From the NCBI RefSeq assembly GCF_901709675.1, contig NC_051100.1:6324001-6388000 (forward strand): a stretch of DNA of 64,000 bases. The letters are read 5' to 3'. This document shows positions 1 through 19,897 of this stretch, in pieces. Position 1 is the stretch's first letter. Each line of letters begins with the position of its first letter. This stretch comes from Syngnathus acus. Its lineage: Eukaryota; Chordata; Actinopteri; Syngnathiformes; Syngnathidae. The translations under genes were made by a program, and so were the position numbers. The notes beneath the pieces were generated by a model that did no database searches, was not told the DNA's origin, and worked only from the letters and a program-made list of their open reading frames with translations.

Positions 1-343
1 AAATCCAAAAGCAACCAAAAAGTAAAACATTCTTGGATGATTTAACTTTCAATGCAATGTCACCGTGTTGGCTTTTATTTCTGTAATAGTCAACATAAAT
101 TATTGTTGTTGTTTTTTTTATGGATTGTTTGCAGATAGATTCATTTGGCTTCACAGGGAGAGCTGGAAACTTGGAGAAGCTTGAAGCTTGTCTTCTTTGT
201 ACTCTCATGAAGCAAAACGTTTGAGGATTAGGTCAATGAAGGCATTCTGATTTTCCATTGACATATAATCCTCTCTGAAGCCCCCAGAGGTTGACAGGAA
301 GAAACTTTCCAAGTAGTCAGTCAAATTTCCTGTTATGTCACAG
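1..343 (+). other. plekhh2 intron, upstream of first readable exon
   Basis: No open exon with convincing splice borders is visible here. The first clear plekhh2 exon opens after the acceptor at 342-343. The roughly 40 N-terminal residues that precede this exon in the family must be encoded to the left of the window. Confidence 0.6.
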
Positions 344-10260
<9,917 letters not shown>

Positions 10261-10976
10261 CAGCACAGTCTTGTTATTTAAAAAAAAAAAAAAAAAAAAG
10301 GTCACATCTCCAGAGATCCTGCAATGTTTAAGAGTTGACGTACCACTTGAAAGGTTCGCTTTGTACAAAGGTACAAACTAATCCGCAGCATTGTCCTGGC
10401 TGAGGAGTCAACACTGCTTACCGATTAACTAAGCTAATGTTCTCAATATCTTTCATCTCTGCTGTCTGGTGCATTTTAATGTACAAACACTGTGGCCTGG
10501 AGGAGCAGAGAATTGTTTTGTTTTTTTCTAAACTAATTAGCATCATTTTTGTGAAGCGGACTTTCTAGACTGGGGATACGACGTAAGAAGTCACGAAAGC
10601 TCATGAAAGTAGAAATGTAAGACAAGTTTGAAGCAATGAGAATGTCTGAATTGACAAAATGCAATGCAGTCAGAGTCAGGCAGAAGGCCGACTTGTAAAA
10701 GAGTAACAGACCTGCCAGCAATGTGCTTTGTGGTTACTGAATAACCAGGGTGGAAAGGAAAATGACACCCATACAAAAAGGGGAAACTCATCTTAAAGCT
10801 GCAGAATGGTGCTCGAGCTGTGTCATTTTGCACTTTTAAACACACACCATCACATAAAAACTGGAAATACAAGCCATTTAATATACGGTACTTTTATATA
10901 TCCCATTGATGCTTGTTTGTGACAATGCATTTTATTTAAATCGTTTTTGGAACGTGTGAATGGATAAACTATGACA

Positions 10977-10982
10977 AATAAA
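10977..10982 (+). terminator. plekhh2: plekhh2 poly(A) signal
   Basis: AATAAA about 720 bases after the plekhh2 stop codon. It is the first full signal on this strand and would give a 3' UTR of about 0.74 kb that includes an A-run at about 10281-10299. Confidence 0.6.
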
Positions 10983-12502
10983 CAATATATATACGTATAA
11001 AAATCCAACCTTGTGTTTGGTCATTACCTCATTAATCCAGGCCTGCTGGGTTGCTTGATTTTCAGTGCCAAATTCAAAAGGTGTATTTGTGTGCTGTTTG
11101 TCCTAAGTTGTAGAATAACTTTAGTAGGATAACTACAAGTTACTAGTGAGGCAAAACTGTGCACTAGTTAACATCTGCATGCTAATAAGTGAGGCATGAG
11201 ATGTTGAGTCAAGATGCTCCTCCCCCCAAAAATGGACCCGGCTGGCTAATTGGCGTGATTTGAGTGACGTGTTGATACCGCGAACCAGCACCTGACAGCG
11301 TGTGACACTCCCTCCCTCATTCCAGCACTCTTTCACACAAGGCTGGGGGGAGGATATACGATACCCGACCTGTCTGAACTAGTTTGAGACGTGCTTTTGT
11401 TCCAGGTTGCTGTGGTGACCAAAAAGAGGGAGGGCCAAGGGGAATTTAAAAATTGGGTGTGGCAAAAGGAATTAAATGGTTACAAGTCAATACAAATAAT
11501 TATAAAAGTACCTACCCTTGTTTGTTCATTGTAAGACTATTGTGTGCGGAAATCCATGAGAATAAATAAGCACACCTCTGTCCCTGCCATATCCATCAAA
11601 AACACCTTCAGCTATGCGATGTTTTATTTTTCATATTTTTCTTTCATTTTCATCTTTTGTTGCAATAGAACTGGTCTGCATATACTACATAAAAAGGGTA
11701 GGGTTGTGTTTATCCAATTTAAACATACTAAGAAAGCCATCAGACAAACACTATATACTTAAAGCTGTGATTGATTGCCTTTGCCTCTTCCGCCATTTTG
11801 GTATTTGACACTTCACCTGCAGTGTGAAGTCCTTTTCGTCAGGAGCTTTTCTTGTTGTGTGACTTGTTGCATGAATATGTGCAAAGCAAAACCTGACTTT
11901 CAGGTTGAGCACAATTCAGAACAGCTTTGAGGAAACAACAAACATGCATAGAACACACCTCCCAGCAGGCTGCTCTCACACCCAAAACGGTATTGCCAAA
12001 ACATAATGCACACTCTCAGCTATAAACAGTAACAATAAACCCGAACGTATTTTAGCTGAATAGCATCTGTGGAAGTTTCGGCCAGAATGATGTCAGCTAC
12101 TACCTAAGTGACAGTTCTGGTTTTATCTCACAAGGTAAGGGAGGTAACCACCAGAGCCAAAAAGTTCACTTTAAGTCAACACCTTTTCCAGTGTACAAGC
12201 GGAATATAAATCATTTGACAGCAATTTGATCAAAATTGAAACACGACAATACCTTTGTCATCTCAAAGATTTGCACATGTACTATGTCTTTATAAAACCT
12301 TATATAAAGCCATTATTTAAGCAGGCGCTTGGAAAAAAATGCTTAATGCATTTATGGAAAGGGTGAGGAAAATAATTTCCATTTTGATATCAACTAATCT
12401 TTGCAACAATTGGCGGTACAAGTGGTTTAATACGCTTATGACTCATTGCAGTATATCACCTTGAAATAAACACAAAACATTCAAACACAGCCTTTAAAAC
12501 AT
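10983..12502. other. Intergenic gap between convergent plekhh2 and epcam
   Basis: About 1.5 kb without an exon-like reading frame. Only short chance ORFs are seen, in AT-rich DNA. The two neighbouring genes point toward each other, so no promoter is expected here. Confidence 0.6.
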
Positions 12503-12508
12503 TTTATT
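12503..12508 (-). terminator. epcam: epcam poly(A) signal
   Basis: TTTATT on the plus strand is AATAAA on the minus strand, about 310 bases past the epcam stop codon. This gives a compact 3' UTR. Confidence 0.6.
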
Positions 12509-12817
12509 AAAAACAATCCAACAACAGCACACACACATGTAAGAAACTGTACAATCCAACACAAAATTTTATATGGTCAACAGCGTCTAAAATTTAAATG
12601 CTATTTAAAAAGGACAAAATTTAAGCGTGGCGAAGAAGTGTAGAGTGCTGAAATCTTTACACAACTTATAAATATATACGGCAGTATGAATAGTGCCAAT
12701 AACGAGCATGTTGATTGTTTCTTTACAAAAAAATTGTCTTCCTTATAGAGCGCCGAACGGCACACCGCAAGCACACACATCCAACGACGATTCTGGCCGC
12801 TTGCAGCGATCAACAAT

Positions 12818-15021
12818 TTACATGGGATCCATTTCTCTTTGCTACAGAAAAATCGAATTATTAACATTCGAAAAAATTTTCCAGAAGGAAAGTCTCTGAA
12901 GCATTGTGTACGACTCACCTGAGCTTTGTTGTACTTCTGACTCTGACGCCGTCTATAGAAAAACTACACACCAACAGAAAAATTGTAAGCGACTAATGCG
13001 ATAGATGAGCGATGAAGGTGTGAGTTTGTATCAACTCACCAGGAATAGCAGGCCGGCCACCACAACCAGCACGACCACCACAATGACAGCAATGATCCCG
13101 CCGGGAAGATGTTTCATGGTGAAAGTTGGTGCCTCCTCATCCACATAATACACCAAGATCTTCTCCATCTCCATTTTCTGAGTGCCCACCATGGGCTCAA
13201 ACTTATCCTGGTCTTTGAACAGTGGCAGCACTTTCACCTGTGGGAAGAGGAGGACACAATTAGTATGTCAATTACAGGAAAGGGGGGAGGAAAAAAAAAA
13301 AAGTTGTATAGCAGTACATCTTTCTCCATGTAGTAGGCCATGTTGGTCAGATCGCTCTTGCGCTCTCCCATCGGCTTCTTCACATCCACCACAATCATGC
13401 GGGAATCAGGATCATACTGCAGGGAAAAAAAATAAAATAAATCAGAGCACATAAATACATGTTATGCAATGTAGGGTACATGTTATGCAATGTAGGGTAC
13501 TCACTCAAGAGTTCACTTACCTCAACCTTTTCCACCATGTCCTTGTTAAAGTTGTCGTAACGCCTGTGGATAGCTTCAGCAATAGCCCTGTTTTGGAAAG
13601 AATACTCTTTACTAAACATGTTTTCAAAAACAATGCGCAATGACTTTCACTGTAGTCTGATGCTCGCAAACGTCACGCTATGTGCACTTACATTTTGAGT
13701 TGTTTAGCGTCCACGGGACCTGTCACTGGTTTGTGCGTCAGCTGAAGACGGACCCAGCTAGAAGACAAAACATTTTAGGAATGTACAAAGAAATCACAGG
13801 CTGCCTGTGTGGCTTCCTAACACAAATTGCGGAAACAATAACTTACTAGGTCTCCACCAGCTTCTCACACTTGAGGTCCTTGTCGCCCTTGTCTGTTCGG
13901 CGGACACCGGCGCTGTTGACGCACCAGCACTCCTCTGTGTTGTTGCACTGCTTTGCCTTGAATTTACCGTCATTCTCGCACTCGGGATCGTAGATGCCGT
14001 CGTTATCAAGAAAAGCCGTCTCCACGGGCTTTCCTCCCGTACGAGTATCTAAGCCTTTTTTGGCTCTGTACATCTCAGCCTTCATCAAGAAGCACTTGGG
14101 GATCACTGGAGTTACGCAGTAGGGAAAAGCAAGAGTCAAGTAGGCCGCTCGCTGGTGGAAAACAATCGTGTTCTTCAAGTAAAAATTTGATTATTTACTT
14201 ACATTTAGAGCAGTCCAGCTCTTGTCTCATCTGATTACCAGTCAAAATGTGACATTCACAAGGAGGTCCTTCACAGGTGGCCCACTTCATGGTCTCACAT
14301 GTACCTAAGGAGCCAAACACCAGATTGAAGATAATGATGGGAACAAACATTGATTCGTGTTAGAACATGCATCCTTATTATGTGATGGAGAGGTGCTTGC
14401 AATTATTCCAAATGGTAAACTCAAATTGTTATTATGTCGGTAAGTCATGAAGAAATACATATTTCTGTATTTAAGAAATACATATTTCTTCATGACATTA
14501 TTAAAAGGGGCCCAAAGTCGTGAAGACTATACTTTTATATAATTTGACGCGAGCGCAATGAAAGCAAATAAAACGCGGTAATCAAGTTATGGGCGTTGGT
14601 TTCTCTTAACAGAGAAGCGCCGGGGGAGCGCGACTGAGCAATTCCCCACCCCCACTCAACAACTAAATCGAATATCCGCATGAAATACAAGAAATAAAAG
14701 ATCAGATTTTTCTTAGCATTTAAGAAACACGTTACATAGTTTCAAACGATCAATTTCTTAGTGACTCATGATTTAAAACCAAACATATCTGTCAAATATT
14801 TAAAAAAATGGTATTACTCAATTTAAACTTATTTAAACATTATCGTTTTTAAATTGTTAGAGTTATTTCAAACGGTATAATTCTGATTAAAAGTTTGCCA
14901 GAGCGAAAGACGTCGTTAAAGACTGAAAACATAGCAAACGATAAATAAATGACTTACAGCTTTGGGCCGAAGCTCCTACCGCCAGGGCAGCAAGCACAAG
15001 AGCAATCCACATCTTGATCAT
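12818..15021 (-). CDS. epcam: epcam: epithelial cell adhesion molecule
   Basis: Type I membrane glycoprotein for homophilic adhesion and signalling at epithelial lateral membranes. Exons 5' to 3' on the minus strand: 15021-14958, 14304-14203, 14105-13847, 13757-13692, 13587-13521, 13416-13318, 13237-13040, 12963-12919, 12841-12818. They total 924 bases, 307 residues plus stop, and frame holds at every junction. A signal peptide ([15 protein letters not shown]) opens the protein. Next come a Cys-rich N-terminal module, a thyroglobulin type-1 module with [14 protein letters not shown], and the membrane-proximal domain ([18 protein letters not shown]). A Val-rich helix (about residues 266-286) and a basic tail ([13 protein letters not shown]) follow. 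The start is ATG 15021; an in-frame ATG at 15012 is also possible. The eighth exon is set by the acceptor ending at 12964, which restores alignment with the human tail. Human has EPCAM and TACSTD2; synteny supports the EPCAM type. Confidence 0.96.
13456..13497. repeat. 21-bp tandem duplication in an epcam intron
   Basis: Two exact adjacent copies of a 21-bp unit starting TACATGTTATGC, in the 104-bp intron between the fifth and sixth coding exons. Together they make up about 40% of that intron. Confidence 0.9.
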
Positions 15022-15075
15022 CAAATTATTGGCAAAAAACGAGTTTGCTGAAAGTCCTCTTTGGTTTGCTTTCAA

Positions 15076-17671
15076 TCCGCCCGTCGTCCACAGAGGTCAA
15101 AAATGGAGTTGAAACAAAAAGCTTCCTGTTCTTCCTACAGGTGTGCCCTTGTCAAACCTGTTTGGACTGACGTGCGCGCGCAATGTAGGGGAAAGGCTCA
15201 CTCCAAGCAAAAGGCGTGTCTCTCGAGTTAACGCTCAGACGAGTTTCCTCAATAAGGTTTGATTGTCTATAAAGTGATAAGCAACCATGAAGACAATTTA
15301 TAATGCTGGGAGTCTCAATACGTCACATTGATTTGCATAGGTGTGAAGGGGGCGGAGTATAGCGCAAAAACCTTGTGCGCACCTTTTCCGGTGTGGCCAT
15401 ATTTGGAAATTAGTTTCGCCACCTTTTGCAGTATGCGACTTTTGTTTTGTCGCATTAAAAATAGATATATAAACAATCAAATAAATAAATCACAAATCCT
15501 CACCCTTCAAAAATAATGTACATTTATCTGGTACATTCACTCTATCACCATTATTTCCTTTCTTGTTGCTCATTGGATGTATTTTGTGATCATTAAATTC
15601 TATGACTCAAGTGTTTCCTTTGGCAGTTTCAGCTGTGAATTTTTTGTTTGTGACGTTTCTGCATCAACCAAGTAAGCTGGGCTGTTTTTCTCAGAGCTCA
15701 CCAAAACGTTTGAATAATTTTCCTTGGTACAAGTACTTTTGCACAACATTGTGAATCCAACTTGTCGTTCCCGTATGCAAAACACATTGATCCACATTTC
15801 TGTGGCTTAGGTACATTTGGTCCCCTGCCATTTAACAACAGCTCGTATGGTGGATCTGCTATAACTGCCATTTTTGAGGGGTGAGCAGTGGCGACGTCTT
15901 GATTTGATGACGTAATAGGCTTCCTGAGCCGGTTGAGTCAACATGTTTAAGGACTGAAACCAGAATTGAGAAACCATTTTATCCTGTTGTGAGTCACGGT
16001 TCAGTTGATACACATGACTCACATTTTAAGTTTCAATGATTATTTACCTGGAAAATATTGTTCGCATCATACACTCAACATTGTCTTCATGAAAGTTACC
16101 ATTCACTAAATAATATCTATAATATTTAGTTCATATGCCTCTGCAGTGATATGACGACAGCACACAGCTGGTAAATGAATGGATAAATCATAGTGAATGT
16201 AATGCGCGCATTCAAAAAATAAAATTTCCCCAGCTAGTTGAGCATACTGGTTAGGTCACTCATCAGAAATTTTATAAAAATGTTTATGATACTGTATATA
16301 TATTTTTAAGGAGACATAGTATACAGTATAATGCATTACATTGTGGTTCAGCTTTCATGGCTTCACTATTTTTTACAGTATTAATACAATCTTTTTGTTT
16401 GCTGCTCTCTCAAATCGTGTTGATGTCTGGCATGCCTGAATGCAGTGAAAAAAACAAACAGGCCCAAGGGAGAACTGTTGTACGTATTGCACGAAAGCAT
16501 ACACACAACCACGGGAAAATGGGTGTTCCTCTTCCCAGAGGTTTAAGATGTCAGGGCAGTGCACATTATTGTCCTGATTCCCTGGGGTGGATGAATCCAA
16601 GGAGGAGGAGAAAGCGGAAGGAGCCACTTGAAGAGGAAAGTGAAGTTTTTGAAGAGTCTAGGTTGAGTGTGAGCCAAGCGAGGGGAATTCACAAGAAGAA
16701 GGGGAATGGGGTGAGTGGAAATCAATTTTCATTTCACTGTTTTTGTTGTTTTGTTTTTGAGATATCGGGACAGGTGGAATCCTTGCAACCATTGCTTTTC
16801 AGTCACCCAAATAAAATTTCTGACTGTATTTTAGTTCGGAATGATGCAAATGGGTTGTGATTTAGCACTTACAGATGAAAAAAATAATAATTCTGCCATA
16901 CGATGTATATCAGGTTGCAAAATGAAGCCGCATTTACGATACCTTATTTGCTGAGTGAAAGATGAGCAAGGTACAGTTAGAGCTTAATAACAATAAATGA
17001 GCGAGTAAAACTTAGGGTCACTGTAATTTTCTTTGCTAAATTGATACAAAGAATGAAGTAAGAAAACAAAAATCCATTCTTTAATGTATTAAATGCAGCC
17101 ATCTCTCAAAAGATCCTTAAAAAATATTGGGAACCTTTGTCGGCTACAGTACGTAACTTTGAAAAAGTTTTCCTTATAAATTATATTTATTTTTGTTTGG
17201 TGCTAATTTTAAAAAGGGCATAGTATTTAATCCATCTGTAAAGTTTTATGCATTTATGTAATGGGAGTATTGTCCAAGCACGGTGTTACCCTTCACCACA
17301 GACAATAGCCTGACGTGCCCTGAAGGGAACCATGACGTCTAGATGGTAACTCAATCAGAGCTATTATTCATATCATTCTGGTAATTGACTGTTTGGCACA
17401 GATGGTCTTTCATAATAAGCAGTGGATTTATTTTCTAAAATTATCACGTAGTTGTAAAGATGTAAATGATAGTTTGTCAGAACACAACCTGAAACTAAGA
17501 ACATATTAACACCAATCGTCCCTATCTAGGTCAATTAAACTCTCAGTCCGTTGCATAAATTGCAATTGCGACTAAATTCCCTGACCTGTAAGAAAACAGC
17601 ACGAGGAATGTCCACTTTATTTTGAAATGATTTCAGATATTTGTTTTCGAATCTTTTCTCTGCCTTGACAG
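15076..17671. other. epcam upstream region and intergenic DNA
   Basis: The first few hundred bases upstream of the epcam ATG should hold its promoter, but no clear TATA box or motif set is resolved. The rest is AT-rich. One longer open frame (16357-16860) is listed separately. An AATAAA lies at about 16811 on the plus strand inside that frame. Confidence 0.5.
16357..16860 (+). CDS. Unassigned 167-codon ORF with signal-peptide-like start
   Basis: Not recognised. The ATG opens a hydrophobic stretch (ASLFFTVLIQSFCLLLSQIVL) resembling a signal peptide. A basic, Cys-containing region with an RRRRKRK cluster follows, then an acidic patch. TATA-like sequence lies about 60 bases upstream. A donor-like GTGAGTGG at 16711 would end the good-looking part in phase 0, which does not fit the next exon of the downstream gene. 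Beyond 16711 the composition looks random. It is longer than most chance frames here but has no known family motif, so it may be a chance ORF or a small secreted-protein gene. Confidence 0.2.
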   Translation: MASLFFTVLIQSFCLLLSQIVLMSGMPECSEKNKQAQGRTVVRIARKHTHNHGKMGVPLPRGLRCQGSAHYCPDSLGWMNPRRRRKRKEPLEEESEVFEESRLSVSQARGIHKKKGNGVSGNQFSFHCFCCFVFEISGQVESLQPLLFSHPNKISDCILVRNDANGL

Positions 17672-17727
17672 GTTCCCAGACTTGTGGCTGATCATTGTCT
17701 TTGCGATGATAAAATCCTCCTCTGCAG
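17672..17727 (+). CDS. Candidate signal-peptide exon of the EGF/NIDO/AMOP/VWD gene
   Basis: A pyrimidine-rich acceptor (ending AG at 17671) and a donor (GTGAAC at 17728) enclose 56 bases. In the frame required by the next exon they read FPDLWLIIVFAMIKSSSA, a hydrophobic signal-like segment. The end phase (1) matches the 17816 exon and gives VADLRDC after joining. The exon begins with the third base of a codon. The initiator must therefore lie in an upstream exon, or be a split AT|G start; neither is resolved. Confidence 0.4.
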
Positions 17728-17815
17728 GTGAACAAACTCACCGTCACCTCATTCATACTAAAAATGATTTGGGTTCTTTATTGTTTTTCTCTCTCTGTGT
17801 CTTTTGTCTAATCAG

Positions 17816-19897
17816 TTGCTGACCTGAGAGATTGTGAGGCAGCAGGCAGCAAGTGCCATTCACAAGCGGAATGTCTAAAAGTCCAAAACAATTTCACCTG
17901 TGTGTGCGGCATGGGCTACCAGGGCGATGGTCTTCAGTGCAGTGACATTGACGAATGCCTCAGCGGCCTGCACAGTTGTCATTCCAAGGCCCGCTGCAAC
18001 AACACCATCGGCAGCTACACATGCTTTTGTCTCAGCGGATTCATCGGCGACGGGAGCGACTGCTTGGATATTGACGAGTGTCAGAAAGAAAACGGAGGCT
18101 GCCACGCCGACGCCCTCTGCAGCAACGTGGAGGGCGGACGAAAATGCCGATGTAAAGTCGGTTTCGAGGGAAACGGCCTCGAGTGCGCCGATAAAAACGA
18201 ATGCGCCAACCCAAATATTTGCCATTGGAATGCAACCTGCACCAACAAAGCCGGATCTTATGTGTGCACGTGTAATCCCGGCTATAAGGGCAACGGGAAC
18301 TACCTGTGTCTCGATATCGACGAATGTTCAGAGACTCCGCAGGTGTGCTCGTCCTTGTTTGGTCACAAAGGCTGCAAAAATCTACCCGGTAGCTATCGCT
18401 GCACTTGCGGCAACGGCTTTGAAAGTAACGGCCGGAGCTGTGTGGACATCGATGAATGCCAAAGCAACATCTGTAGTCTATTCGCAGACTGCGTTAACAC
18501 GATCGGGTCGTACAAATGTAACTGCGACCCGGGTTTTGCCGGCAATGGCCTGACGTGCGTCGATATCAACGAATGCAATGAGAACAACGACTGCGATCCC
18601 AATTCCGTATGTATTAACAGACTTGGGAGTTATGAGTGCTCCTGTTTGGAGGGGTTTAAAGGAGATGGCAGATTGTGTGAGGATATCAACGAGTGCGCAA
18701 CACCAAACATCTGCCCTTCGACCACGACCTGCGTCGACACGGATGGGTCGTATTTCTGCGACTGCGGCAGAGGTTTCATCTTTAATAACTCCGAGTGCCG
18801 TGACCTGGATGAATGCGCGGCAGGTTTTTGCAGCCCCTACTCTATCTGCACTAATGTCGCCGGTTCCTTCACGTGCCAGTGCGCGGCAGGTTACAGAGGA
18901 GATGGTTTCACATGCGTGGACGTGGATGAATGTTCCATTTCGACTCAGTGCCACTCCGACGCTCTTTGCACTAACCTGCCCGGTCTTTATAACTGCACCT
19001 GTCGAGTGGGTTACTCTGGAGACGGTGTGATCAGGTGCAGTGACGTCAACGAGTGTCTGGTGGATAATGGAGGTTGTAGGAATAAGGCGACATGTGTGAA
19101 CAACCTCGGCTCTTTCACCTGCCTGTGCCAGACTGGATTTGTTTTGGTTAACAAGACTCTTTGCCAGGATGTAAATGAATGTGAGACACAGGGAAATCCA
19201 TGTGGTGTCAATGAAGAATGCAAGAACATTGATGGTTCGTATGAATGCCCCTGCCAGATTGGATATTACCGCCCCGCCGCCAGCATGGACTGTGTCGATA
19301 TTGACGAGTGTAGGGAGAATCCTTGCCATGTTAACGCCACGTGCCTCAACACCATGGGCTCCCACACTTGCACCTGTAACCGAGGCTTCGCAGTCAATGG
19401 CGCTCAATGCGACGACATTGACGAATGCTCTGCGTTGGATACGTGCCATCCACGGGCACTATGCACCAACTTTATTGGGGACTTCTTCTGCTCGTGCCAG
19501 CAAGGGTTCAAAGGTGATGGCTTCTCCTGCGAAGATGTGGACGAGTGTATACTCTTGGATAACATTTGTCCAGATTTCTCAAAGTGCATCAACTCCCCCG
19601 GGGCATATGTTTGCTCATGTATGAATGGTACGGTGGCCCTGAATGACACTTGTGTGCCACCCACTCCACTTTGCGACCCAGGGTGCCACATTAATGGACT
19701 GTGCCACAACTCACCTGCTGGACACCAATGCGTGTGCGACCTGGGATACATTGGCGATGGACTGGCTTGCTTTGATATAGACGAGTGCCAAAGGGACAAC
19801 ATTTGTCCTGAAAATGACACAGATTGTTTTAACGTCCCTGGTTCATATTCCTGCGATTGCAAGCAAGGCTACATTCTCAGTGGACCTCAATGCACCG
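17816..19897 (+). other. Single exon encoding 17 EGF modules
   Basis: A 2082-base open exon reading 17 consecutive EGF modules of about 40 residues. Nearly all begin D-I/V/L-D/N-E-C and carry the calcium-binding pattern. Module 16 ([13 protein letters not shown]) lacks the acidic start. The phase is 1 at both ends, as is usual for EGF exons, but no intron separates the modules. Confidence 0.93.

Noticed and set aside
17764-17815. ATG followed by MIWVLYCFSLSVSFV in frame with the first EGF exon, like a signal peptide
   Set aside because: A TAA at 17809 interrupts it, and the stretch is the pyrimidine tract and branch region of the acceptor at 17815. The hydrophobic residues come from that tract.
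18478-19449. 323-codon open frame on the minus strand
   Set aside because: It is a shadow of the EGF array: regular codon use in the plus-strand frame leaves the opposite strand open, and the protein has no recognisable domain.
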